Positions 1-11,199 of a stretch of 64,000 nucleotides of DNA are shown here, piece after piece (the first letter of the stretch is position 1; the number at the start of each line of letters is the position of its first letter). Made by a program: the position numbers and the translations under genes. The stretch is from Datnioides undecimradiatus (taxonomy: Eukaryota; Chordata; Actinopteri; Lobotiformes; Datnioididae). Location of the stretch: positions 956,501-1,020,500 of the forward strand of contig WARS01000027.1 of NCBI GenBank assembly GCA_008933995.1, read 5' to 3'. The notes under the pieces are model-generated. The model was not told the DNA's origin, ran no database searches, and saw nothing but the letters and a program-made list of their open reading frames with translations.

Positions 1-190
1 TGCAGCGTCTTCCTCCCACAGTCCAAAGACATGCAGGTTAATTGGCGGCTCTAAATTGGCTGCAGGTGTGAATGTAGGCATGAATGAAAGGTTGTTTCCT
101 CACATCCGGTGCCAGCTGATGTTCTCAGGTAGTTTCTGCAGCCCCTGGATGCAAAACAGCGTAGGACTCGTTGCGTTGTGCAGTCACCTG
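1..190 (+). mobile_element. L2-type LINE/SINE 3' tail fragment
   Basis: The opening bases carry the phrase TCCTCCCACAGTCCAAAGAC followed by ATGCAGGTTAATTGG, a 'ctctaaattg' step and 'ggtgtgaatgt'. That order is familiar from the 3' region of L2-like retroposons dispersed in fish genomes. Further on, 'gtgccagctgatgttctcaggtag' followed by 'cagcccctgg' resembles the usual 'gccagctgggataggctccagcccc' end. The copy is cut by the window edge and diverged. The family name is from memory of the consensus, not from a search. Confidence 0.6.
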
Positions 191-839
191 TAGGGCTGGA
201 GTTACTTGCTGTTATGAGGCGATTTGCATATGTGTGTCACCATGAATCATCAGCAGAGAGCAAACATCAACATCTGCATCAAACCTGAGCTCCATGCGGA
301 GGACCATCACCCAGTACGACCAAAATAGCAAAAAGCTAATTGTGTCAAAAGCGTAAGTTGTTGTGCCAGATGAGGAAGGTGTGCTGGCTGTTTTTGTCAC
401 CATTTGCAGGTTTGCACACCTTGAATTTGTCCCCCATGGTCAGACCGTTGAAGGTCTCCGCTTCACCTTCATGAAGTATCTAAAGGGGGGGTAAATTGGC
501 ATGATGAACCCACACAATCATTGCTACCCACCCACCCTACTTGCCAGATTTGGAGATGCGGACTTCTTCCTCTATTACAAAATGAAACTTATCTTGAAAG
601 GTCTCATTCATCACAAGTGATGCTTTATGGGCTAACGTAACTGGACTTCCAGGGCCCAGGGAGTGATGTATGGCTGCACAAGGTTACTACTTTGTTAGGG
701 GTTTGGGGCCAAAGTTCAACCAGGGGTGGTTTTCGCAGTCTGAGAACATTTCGACACCACTTTGTACAAAATGGATAGATGGATACCAATCTGTGGCAGA
801 TCATCAGCTGATCACAGAGCTGGTGCTCCAGTCGTAAAC
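191..839. other. Anonymous sequence, no gene seen
   Basis: No recognisable exon, RNA gene or repeat family. The minus-strand open frame in 212-403 has no familiar motif and no splice context. The stretch lies between two retroposon tails and may itself be old transposon DNA. Confidence 0.4.
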
Positions 840-935
840 ATCTGAACATCAGGCAGGGCATCCGGCAACAAAGAGCTTGTGCCAAAATCAAATATGCGGT
901 TTATAAACTGATGGGTTAAAACCCAGATGAACCTC
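840..935 (+). mobile_element. Teleost LINE-type 3' tail ('GGGCATCCGGC' motif)
   Basis: The run GGGCATCCGGCAACAAAGAG, followed by 'cttgtgccaaaatcaaatatgcgg', closely matches a phrase that recurs at the end of a common fish retroposon (usually gggcatccggcgtaaaaact, then tgtgccaaatcaaatatgcgg). The bases before it ('gctccagtcgtaaacatctgaa') may belong to the same copy. It is short and 5'-truncated, as expected for a dead LINE or SINE insertion. Family assignment is from memory only. Confidence 0.55.
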
Positions 936-2344
936 GGTGGTGCCTCTGACGGCTGCAGCTTAAAGTAGAAGCAGGAGTGCATATATAAACGGAGCTGGTT
1001 TAAGCACTTATATATATTTATGCCCGCATGTTATAATACCCAGGGCACTTGTAGTAACCTTTACTGTTTGCAGGCCTCAGCAGCGTTTTCACCCTCCCTC
1101 TCTGCTATCCAGCCTCGCTCATCCCTGCCTGGAGAACCCTTAAACCCAGGTGAAGAGTACATTGTGTCCACCTGTCTCTCCTCCCACACACACTGACAGC
1201 GCACTGACCCGGGCAGCAGTTTGTTTACTCTGATAGAGCTCTGTTATTCGCCTCATTGTTCTCACCTCCTCTCTCTATCAGACTCGACACAGCCATGACA
1301 ATGACGGTTGTGTAAGAGTTCATGTGCAAATTAATGCTCGTTTCCAAAGCAGAAAGGTCTCTCAGTGTGAGGGAGAGAGGGGGAGAGAGAGGGGGGAGAA
1401 CCAGGCAGAATAGATTCCATTTTTATGAAGCTGTGGTTGTTTATCAAATGAGTGTGACACCAACAGCTGCTTCTTATACTGGGCTGGTTATGTCCACTAT
1501 AGCTCGTGTGTGTGAGTGTGTTTCGAAGGTCAGCGCTGATATTTTTGGGGTTTGAGCTTCAGATTTGCTGCCAATATTGAACTTAACACAATATTAAGAA
1601 CATTTTCACAGTTCCCCCTGGAGGTTTGGTATTGTTACGGCAGAAAATGACTACGGTAAGGAGGGATGATGATAATAATATTATTACTACATGTAAGACA
1701 CTCACAGAGCGCTTTCCATACTTCCATCAGGGCTGTGCAATCATCCTATTTTCACAACAGAAAAGGCTCAGATCTGTTTTTATCTGCATCATAGGCGGCC
1801 GCGATAAAATCTGGAGGACTCCTTTGAATGTTATAACATTGTTCGAGAATGAATTGTGCAAACGGGAGATTTATCGCCATTGTAATTGGATCGTGTTTTT
1901 TGTGGTGCCAGTTTGCTGCCAAGCCGCCATTTGTTTTCAATTTTGCAGGATAATTTGGAATTGACTTGTACATAAGCATCTTCTAAATGTGGTTGCGATT
2001 GCTAAATTACTTACTTATCCCCTAATTATAGCAATTTTGTCCAATATGGTAGTATAGCACAAGACAATTGGCAACCAGTTGGTGCAAAATTGATGATGTA
2101 TCAAAAATCAGCCATATCTCATTTAAATCTGTTAAACAGTGAGTGTGGTATTCTGGTAACTAGCTTGGGTTGAGGTAAGGTGAAGCCTTAAAACATAAAG
2201 GTACATGAACAACAGTACAGTAAAGCAAAATACAGTTTAACAATTCAAATAACATTAGTTGTCTTCAATGCAGAGCTAACTTCTGGCTGCAGAGGTGGTT
2301 CTTTCTTTGAAGAGCAGCCCAGCTGTGCTAAATTTATCCAACTA
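936..2344. other. Non-genic stretch with no recognised element
   Basis: Mixed composition. It contains a GA-rich run at about 1365-1402 and an A/T palindrome (TAATAATATTATTA) near 1672-1685. The overlapping open frames on both strands at 1626-1979 are unrecognised and lack splice context. Nothing supportable as a gene. Confidence 0.45.
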
Positions 2345-2799
2345 ACTTGTAGAAAAGTGGAATTGAAAATGGACGAAGAGACTCTTGAGCACATCTTGAG
2401 CCTCCGTCCAAAGGCTATGGGGGAAGAAGAAGGTCAGAGCCATCGAAGCAAAACCGTCAGCTTCATCAGAGCTGGAGAGAAGCCAGGAGCAACACCTAAG
2501 GCGGCATCAAGGCTTCTCAACACTCCACAGAAGTGGCAGCTGACGATGCAGCTACGGTTCCCTCAGCGTGTTGCCGAGGCCGTCCTCAGACCTGACGTCA
2601 AACCAGTGTCAGAGGCAATGAAGAACATTGTCTCGCTGGAGCTAACCGTGCCTTGAAGAACTACACGGAGGAGGCTTTTGAGCAGAATATGGAGAAGTAT
2701 GAAGGTCTAGTCAGCCCTGGCTTGACATCAGAAGATGTTTCATTGCTAAAGTTTATCCCTCCATGGTCTGACCTCCCAGCTTTTAGTGACATCTGGTGA
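2345..2799 (+). pseudogene. Broken transposon ORF with PD-(D/E)XK-like 'RPD...ELTVP' block
   Basis: A 99-codon open frame starts at 2357 and stops at 2654-2656. It contains 'SFIRAGEKPG' (residues 35-44), 'MQLRFPQRVAEAVLRPDV' (64-81) and 'LELTVP' (94-99). This order recurs in transposon-encoded proteins in fish, where it is usually followed by W-E and a basic helix ending 'ERK..KY..L'. The RPD and ELTVP spacing resembles the PD...(D/E)xK layout of restriction-like endonuclease domains; that link is inference. Directly after ELTVP the expected tryptophan codon reads TGA. Dropping to another frame at 2656 continues with 'TEEAFEQNMEKYEGL', the expected next segment, to a stop at 2797-2799. A single-base deletion therefore broke the frame. 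The copy is a decayed fragment with no promoter or exon context and is unlikely to be functional. The exact element family cannot be named without a search. Confidence 0.6.
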
Positions 2800-5523
2800 G
2801 GAACAGAACCACGCCATCATATTATTAACATGATGCATGAGAATCAGGTCAGGCCACTCACAAATGGTGTGTACCAACACGTGTACGCATGTGATAACAG
2901 ACTTCCTGTTTTCGTGTGTGTGTGTGTGCGCGCAATGTTGAGCAATAATCCCGTTGCTGGCTGCGGTTTGGGTTTGATCCTTTGGTCTTGTGTAAACCCC
3001 GGGGCCCCCTTTCTAAGCATCTGTTTCCTGTGGCCTGCGGGGTCAACGGACAGGCGCACACCAAAGACACACACCGGCACGTACGCTCACATTAAGGAGA
3101 CTTCCAGGTCTGCCTGAAGTGTCGTATAAGTCTGAAGGGGTCCTGTCTGTAAGGTGTTGAAGTAGGGTGGGTAAAGAGGCAGTCAAGGGTGTCTGGGCTG
3201 TTTCGAGAAGCCAGTCATCTTATGCATCAGCATAACTTGTGTGTGTGTGAGCTTGGGAGTGTGTGTAACCCTGACTTTTCTTGCTTTAACCTTTCCCATT
3301 CTGCACTTTTCCTTCCAGCTCTCCTCCCTACGAAGCTCTAACCGCAGATGATTTATTTCCTCCACATGTTCATGAGGAGCCCTCTCCCTTTGCCTCACCG
3401 AGCCTCCGCTAAGACACGGCTTCAAAACCACCAGTATGGGACTGATTAGCCCTGAGGAGTAACACAAAACAAACATGTTCTCGTCTATCATAGTTGAGAA
3501 TGGAGAAATTACCAGGTTTATTGGTCTCAGATTCGACTTTACGGGGGCTTCAGGGGTGTAGATGGTGTTCTGGAGGCATCTGCCGTCTTCTGTGGCTAAC
3601 AAGGTAAAGCTAACAGCTAAATACATGGCAGGTGTCCATTAGGAAATAGAAAACACCAGCTGTTTTCCATTTGACACCATTTTAAAGGAAACAAATGAAT
3701 GAAAAGGATGTAAAGCTAACTTCTAGCTACAGAGCTAGGTCCCTACATAGCTTGGGCTCCTGCATTGCTAGCTTGCGGTGCTTTTTAAGCTAAATAATGG
3801 ATACGATACGATTAATTAGCTGCCACAGTGTTGCTAATGAAGCGAGAAGCTGCAACGACTGACGAGTTGTCTGCTTTTTAAACTATGGTTTAAGTTGTGT
3901 TGGTGCAGATATTGTATGCATTTACCCATTTAGCATCAAATAGGGAATAGTGATGTGTTCGAGGGCCGTTCCCATGTACCTTTTAGCCAAATTGCACGTC
4001 AGAGCTTCTTAAAATGATTGAAATACCGCAACTTAGCGTGCAGCATTCGACTATCAAGGCACCGTTTACGACAAGGATGGGAATATGTGTCATGGAGATG
4101 CGACGGTCTGCTAATAGCACCGGTTACTGCTGCTTTAAACGAGCGATAGACATGTGCTTTGCTTTATCTTAACTTTATGAATTAACTGCTGGTTGCACAA
4201 TGACATAGTTGTAGTGTGATGACAGCATCTGGGTTTTGGGGTATGATCTCCATCTCTACTGCAGCCTCTGCTGTAGGTCCTTGTGTGAAACAACACTTTA
4301 ACAATGTTGTTACTCCTTAGAAAGCTGGTGACACTCCTCAGTGAACATCCTTCCTTCTGTTCCCTTCTTTCTAAAGCGGCGTTGATCGCCTCTTCACGGA
4401 AATTTGGAAACAAATGCAGTGAGTCCGGTGTTGTTGGTAGACTCTAAGGAAAATGGGAAGCGGTCCGGGTCGTCGCTGCGACAGCCGCGCCAACGATAAT
4501 ACAGTTTGGAAATGCTGCAGAGGGGGAAAGTTTGTTTCCAGTGGCATATTCTCTTCAGGTGATTGGTTTGAGTGAAAATGCGCAGACCTTTGGCTCCTGT
4601 GGTGTGTTAAGTGAGATGCTGGTGATGAAATGTCCTAAAATGGCCACCGTAGTTGGACGAACCTCGTAGGCTTTTTACGCTTTTCTCCCACAGATGATAA
4701 GTACGGCAAAGTTACCTTTCTGCTTTTTGCGATGGCTGGAGCTGTTCTGTTTTCAGGTATTTAATAAGCGTTACAGCCTCATGTTGCTTTTACTGCACAG
4801 CTGATAAATGCTGCATTGGCTGTCTGCGCCGAAACCCTTAACCTGAACTGATTCTAATGTGACGCTCTAATCAGATTCCACACAGGCGTGTTCATCATCA
4901 TCATCATTACCGTTATAATGCTCGGTTTTTAGTGATGAGTTTCCGTGTCTCGTAATTGCTGTTTTGCAGGGGCCGCTCCTCGCTGCCAAGAACACAATTC
5001 AGGACAAAACACTGACTAATTTTTTAGCACGAAAATGGTAAAATGTAAAAAAGATGAATATTGGCACAGGAAGTCGGCCACTGGAAGGTTTTTGTTCCTG
5101 GGAAAAAAAACAAAAACAACACGTATTAGTCGAACGTTAGTTGAAGCCTGGCTGCCTGGCCTGCAGTCTATAACGTGGACGTCGAACACAGCCTCCTGTC
5201 GAAGGGTCCCGGGGTCTTTAACAGACAGCGGCACGGCCATAAGTCACTTCTGTCAGACAAGAGGAAAATCAAAACCTTCTGTCACAGCAAGACAGTCGGC
5301 TCAGTGAAAAAGGCTTGTGCTGCGCGCACACATGCGCACACACACTCACACACACTCTCTGGCGTGCTGTCACACACATATCAGTGACCTAGAACAAGTT
5401 CTTCCCTCCTTAGCTTTTTTCAGCTTCTCAGTCGAGTGTGCGGATGCAACTGCTCGCCCGTGCATGTGAACGTCTGCATGTGGTTGCGTGCGCGCACGTT
5501 CGCATTTGTTGACCGTGGGAGAG
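2800..5523. other. Non-genic stretch
   Basis: No exon-like or RNA-like segment was recognised. A short (TG)n tract sits at about 2916-2932. The 147-codon minus frame across 3183-3626 has no recognisable domain, and its composition does not differ from the surroundings. The 'gctaacttctagctac' phrases near 3715 and 2275 are short shared words only. Confidence 0.45.
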
Positions 5524-5560
<37 letters not shown>

Positions 5561-5587
5561 CACTGAGTATTGTCTGCAGCTTTTGGG

Positions 5588-5619
<32 letters not shown>
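5524..5619. repeat. Two (TG)n microsatellites
   Basis: Pure TG runs at about 5524-5551 and 5591-5619, separated by about 40 bp of unique sequence containing 'tatgtgtatg'. They create several spurious open frames on both strands. Confidence 0.97.
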
Positions 5620-8290
5620 CTCTTCTCCACCAGTTCAGCACTAATGAGGCAGGTGACAGTGTGGGTCTGAGCGATGGAACAGAGTGTCAGCAGGCCTGCC
5701 GACTACCGCCTGGCTCTGCATGACAACACGGTGGGAAGGACACTGGTGAACGGAACAAAGGAGGGAGGGAAGAAGGGACAATGGATGGAGAAAGGAAGGG
5801 ATTAATGTTGCCTTAAGCGGCTGCTGGAAATAGAGTTTGACCAGTTTGGGCTTCTGAAGAGCCGGTATCAGTGGATTTGGACTGAACATGCTCCTGCTGG
5901 CATCTGGCATATTTACATTTGACTTATTCTGTGCCAGGCTGTTTCATAAAAACTCAGTGGGAAGTGTTCAGAGCCCTGGATGGGACAGGATGAGCTGCTC
6001 TGAATGGGAGACACCGTTTCTAATTCTGTCAGGAAACCTCAAACTCTAACTTTTAATTTGGTTTTAGTTTGTTCCCTTTACCTCAAGTGCGAATCTTTGG
6101 CATTCATGTGGCGAAAAGGTGTCATGAGCAGATGTTTGCAAACGTTGTTCATCAATGTTTTCCCATCTCTAAGAAGCTCAAGGGTTCACTTATTAGCTTT
6201 TCAGAGCCGTCGACCACATCTCCGAGTCTTAAAACACTACTTTTACAATGAAAACACCCAGTCTGAGGCGTTTGAGGGCGTTTCGGTTGCTGTAATACGA
6301 AATATTTGAGTTCATATATTTGAGTTCATCCTGCAGCACTGAGATTATTTCCGTCTATGTTCAGTATTTGTGCATGTACGATGTGACGGTTCGCTTATGT
6401 GGTAGCTATCCCGCCCCTCTTCCGTTGCGATTGGACGACTGGGTAAAACATAGCAACGGTGAGCTCAGGGTTTTGCAGAAAGTTGCGCATTTGTCAGCTC
6501 TTGGCGGCATAAAAAGCCCAACGTGCTCAGAGCAGACGCTCAGCTGTAAATTCATGGCGCTCCCGTTTGCAAATAATCCAAAAAATATGGAAAAAACACA
6601 GATTTTAGGAGAAAACGTCCGTCTTGACGTTCCCTCCTGATAAAGGTGCTTCTTAAATAGCGTTTAGGTGATTGCCGGACAGTTAAACTGCTGCTTTAAA
6701 CCCGAGCTAATGATTCTTTACAGGTTCAGGAACAAGTTTTATAAGACGTCCGACTTCTTTATTTACCCGCCCCAGTGTTATCTGAAAAACATGCAAACTC
6801 GCAAAGTCTGCCGTGCTGGAGCTGGAAGCGGGAAGTCCAAATAAAGGAGCGGAGGAGTAAGTAGATGGACTGGCTCGAGCTTGATACGCTGGGATTGTAC
6901 AGGAGGGATATTGATGATGTACGAGTGTTATCTGCAAACAGACAGGTTTTAGTGCTGGAATGTATTCTCAGCAACGGCACACACACACACACACACACAC
7001 TTTATCCACAAGTCTCTGTGTTCACGCTCTCTGTTGGGTACCATCATTATCCTCATATCTATAAATATCAGACTTTCTCTTTTTTCCCTGCCTCCCTTCA
7101 CTCCCTCCATCTCTGTTTGCTCTTTTTCTGGGTCACCTGCTCAGCTCAGCCCCGGCTGATACTCCAGATGAGTTACATTCATGCACACAAACGCACGCAA
7201 ACACACACAAACACACGCAGACGCGTACTTTGGAGGCATTGTTCCAATGGATCCGATCCCACGCCGAATGGATTATCACACTCTGTAAAACCTGGCGTGA
7301 ACATTGTGAGGATACATGCACAGACTGCTGCCTTTTCTTAACACATTATTAGACACTAAAGGGACGTATACGGGACTGACAACGACGCAAGCGCTTAAAT
7401 CCTTTTCCACTGCGGATGGTGGATGTTTCCCGTCTCCGAACAGGCTGCAGAGGAGTTTCGGAGAGCATGAAAACAAAACGTGGCCGATTTTACGCCAGCG
7501 AATGGGAGACGGGCGAGTTTTGGCACAGATATTAGTACTTCATTCAAAACCTTCTCCTGCTTCAGCAAAAACATGCATGTAATGTCGTTTTTCCATCGGC
7601 ATTGGCGTTGCGAGCTTTAGCCGCGGCATCCTCCGCTGATTTCCACCTGATCTGCGCAGCGCAGCGGGATGTAACGTGCAGCGGCCTTGCTGCGAACATC
7701 TCAGCCGAGTTGTTTGGACGTCACAGGTGATGTGAGGTGAATTGTGTCAGCCCAGGATCTTACCGTTTCATCATCTGCTCTCGTTTCCCGTGTAAAGTCC
7801 AGTGTTAAGCTGTTATTAATGCACATTTAAACTTTCTTGTGTTTAGAGGCCTTGACTCTGAAAGAGCTGCAGGATCTGCAGCCGCTTTCCTCTCTTTTCT
7901 ATCTCAATTTGCACTTATTCAACACTTTTACGCCGCAAAAGAGGAGCTGTTCACGTCGGGCACTGATCCAGAGCGTTTGCCTTTCTTACCACTGGTGCAG
8001 ATGTGCTTGAAACACAAGTTCAGCTCCCCATTGCCGAGCTGTTTGGCTTTGGGATCCTCGAATCGTGAGCAGTGCGAACAAAAAAGGGTTTTTTAGATGC
8101 ACAAAAAGACACAATCACCCTCCTTAATGATCTAGTGATGTCTTCAGGACCCTGTTGTCCCAGAGCTTCAGAAGCACTGTCGTGGATGAAGGTGTCCATC
8201 TTAATGTGGATTTGCCCGTCAGAGACGTCCAGTAACTTATTCCATCTTTGTTTTGGCCGAAGCACCGAGCTTAGATTTTGTCCTTAGGTG
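5620..8290. other. Non-genic stretch with one (CA)n tract
   Basis: A (CA)n run lies at about 6978-7000. The remainder shows no protein motif, tRNA-like arrangement or known repeat. Frames such as 6865-7341 depend on the CA tract for their length. Confidence 0.45.
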
Positions 8291-9730
8291 CCAGACAACA
8301 GCCGCCCACTGCTTCTAATTATTTAAATGCGGAGGACAAATTCTGGATGTGTGCAAAACAGACTTGGAGAGCGAAATGCCTCTTTCTCTTTGGTTCAATG
8401 CAAATATGAATCTTGCAGCGATAAACGGAGCGACGGGGTGTAAGAAAGTTATCTTCAAATGTTTCTCACAGGGTTTTTTTTTTTAAAAAGCAGTCGGTTT
8501 GCTGTTACAGCTCATACCGGAGCACAGGTTTTTTATTTTATTTTATTTTAAAGAGGCTGAAAAACCAGGACAATCCAGTGAAAAGCTTTCACCTGGGACC
8601 GTTCCTGTCCCTGCAGAGGTGTGAAGTGAGAGGCTAGGAGGCCCTCTGATCACAAGATAAAGGCAGAACAACAGAATTAGCACTTCAAACAACAAGGCAT
8701 TGGTTTAAAAAATAAATAAATAAAAAATAGGAATACACACTTCATATCCGCCGGGGTAAACACAGCCCGCAGAGTCAGAGCCATTTTAATGGGAGATTAG
8801 CCTGGATGGAGGGAGCGATGGAGGAGTGCAGCAGCCACTTGTAGCAGTGTATATGTGCTCAAATGTGAGTGTGTGTGTGCGTGTGTGTGTTTACCCACTT
8901 GATTGCTTGTCTTTGGGATGCGGAGGGGGGAGCGGTGGCAGGCGGACAGTAACGTACGTCTGCTTTGTCTGTTCTCTCCCTCCACTTCAGATCTAATAAG
9001 GGCCGGACAAGAGGGCACGGCCGACTCAACGCCGTCGCAGCTGTTTTACGCCCGTCCGAGGGGGAAAAACATGAAAGAAATAACGTTTTCTCACCGCGAG
9101 CGACGTCGCTCGTGTCGCAGGAAGTCAGATTTTTGTTTTTTCAGCGGCGCGTAGAAGGATTTTTCTTTTTTCCTGCTGCATTTTCCGGAGCTGCCGCCTC
9201 TGAAATGAGCCCTTAACGGTGAATCAGGTGAAGAGTTATTCAAGCTCAATCAAGTCATTGTCACATGTCCCCCCCCCCCCCCCCCCATCTCGCCCCGAAG
9301 GCTCGGCTTGGAACGCGCCCAACGTTTGACATCCGCTCAGCGACACACTGCACCTGTTATCCAGCGCTTTCACTGCACTTAATTATCCCATTGTTTACGG
9401 TGACAGCGAGTCATCCCTCAGCCTCAGACGGGCCTATATACAGTACGAAGATTAGGAGTGGCCGTAAAAAGCACAGAGCAGGGAGATGGGTCTTCCAGCA
9501 GCGGGGCAGTTTATAGGCCAGGGGGGGTTTATGGTTTTCTTCCGGTCCCGGGCGAAGGAGGAGGGGTTGCGTGGACAGATCCAGGTCTGGGCCCAAACTT
9601 AGTAGGGATTTATTACCAGGCAGCGAGCCAGCGTTCAGAACTAGGGCCTGTTCGCAAATCTCCACGTCCACAACTCAGAGGGAAATCATCCGGAGAGGAG
9701 AAGTCGATCAACAGCCGCGCGAGGAAAAGA
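8291..9730. other. Non-genic stretch with homopolymer runs
   Basis: It contains a (TTTTA)n-like run near 8530-8550, an A-rich run near 8707-8728 and a pure C run at 9269-9286. Nothing gene-like was recognised. Confidence 0.5.
9269..9286. repeat. Poly(C) run
   Basis: Eighteen uninterrupted C residues. The length is prone to sequencing or assembly error. Confidence 0.95.
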
Positions 9731-9860
9731 AGGGAAAAGGTGGGCAGGGCGAAAAAATAAAGATATAGGCGGATTTGGGATGGATTGGATGTGGAGGGGG
9801 TGGATATATTTCAAAGTGAATGTTTGGCAGTTTAGATGGAACACGGTTTCCCTTTCCAGC
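9731..9860 (+). repeat. Diverged direct duplicate, copy A
   Basis: It shares, in the same order and spacing, the words 'gatttggga', 'ggagggggtggat', 'tatttcaaa', 'tgtttggcagtt', 'tggaaca' and 'tttccag' with 11075-11199. The two copies lie in the same orientation about 1.34 kb apart. Similarity fades on both sides. It could be a local segmental duplication or two copies of an unrecognised dispersed repeat. Confidence 0.8.
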
Positions 9861-10509
9861 AGAAGATGAAAACGGACAGGGGAGGATGAAAGGATAGAAA
9901 CGGCGGGGAGGAAGACGGACAGGGAGAGAGCGGCTCAGGTATCGTAGCCCGGGGACGCACGGGAAGGCTTTCAAAATCCCAACTCATTTTTTAAAAAAAA
10001 GGGGGGAATTGCAGGACACATCGCACGCGAATGCATCACGGCTGTTCGCTCAAAACATCACTACCGTCCGGCTGCCGCTTGAAGCATCGCAAGGTGTTGA
10101 TGTCAACACCGCTATTCTCTCTGAATTTCACTCAGTCCATTCAAACGTGAGCTAAAGCAGCCAGTATTGACGTACCCAGCAACACTCTTTAACAGGGATT
10201 TTCCGTATTTCCACGCACAGTGGGCCAAGCTGTAATGATATGATGTCACGGCGTATTTCCAGGGCGAAGCTGGACTCTTAAGGGGAAAATGGGAACTTAA
10301 AGCAACTTTGCTCTCAACAAACCCACAAACACCAGACCATAAACTGATAAATCATACTGGTGACAACCCCAGATACTAACATTTAACCATTTTTTTTATA
10401 AATCAATGGGATGCAGAGGTTTAGAAGAGATCCTTGCGAGAGGTCTGCATGTCAAACACTGAAGCAGACTCTTCATTTCAAGCCCTGACTCAAAATATCT
10501 TAAAAAAAA

Positions 10510-10960
10510 CAATGAATCAGATGCAACAAATCACAGCTTAAATTGCCAAAAATTGCATTTTCCCGAAAATCAGCTTCATCAAAACACCGTCCCCAAGGCC
10601 AAAAGTCAATTAGAGCTTTAGAAGCTACACTTTTAACACTGTTTGCGTCACGCAGAGCTCACTTGAATATAAAACACCCAAACAAAACAGTGCATTTCAC
10701 ATGTCTGACGCCCCTGGAAATCAAGCCTTCCCCAGAAACACCTGTTATTTTATCGACCGAACAATTAATGCCCATCCACATTTCACCGGCTGAGCAATTA
10801 CCACAACACTTACAACCTGGTGGCAAAAACCAACAAGCTATTTGGATCGTTTCCCCTCTCCATCAAGCCTAATCCTGTTTTGGCACAATCCTATGTTTAA
10901 AAATAGCGTTTAACCGTTTCCATGTCACGCCGTCAGCTGTGGGCAACACTGACCTCAGGA
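10510..10960. other. Low-repeat block, possibly constrained
   Basis: A 450-bp block without simple repeats, AT-leaning, with words such as 'attaatgcccat' and 'gagcaatta'. One plus frame (10543-10872) is open for 109 codons but has no recognisable domain, and its start is not in splice or Kozak context that persuades me. It lies between the two duplicate copies. Possible CNE or simply unique DNA. Confidence 0.25.
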
Positions 10961-11074
10961 AAAGTGCTTTGGGAAACTTGGAGGTAGGCGCGGTATCACT
11001 TTTTGACAACCGTTGGCCAAAGCGAGTAGTTTTCCTCTCTGAGGGAGGAAGAAAACCGGTTTTGCACGGACAGA

Positions 11075-11199
11075 AAGGGAGAAGGTGGGACAAACAGAAA
11101 CGAAGATATATTCAGATTTGGGAAGGATTCGACGGAGGGGGTGGATGTATTTCAAACTGACTGTTTGGCAGTTCGGCTGGAACAGTTCTGCTTTCCAGT
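11075..11199 (+). repeat. Diverged direct duplicate, copy B
   Basis: Partner of 9731-9860. Shared words appear in the same order, from 'gagaaggtggga' (copy A: 'gaaaaggtgggc') through 'ggagggggtggatgtatttcaaa' to 'ctttccag'. The differences are mainly substitutions with a few short indels, so the duplication is not recent. Confidence 0.8.
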
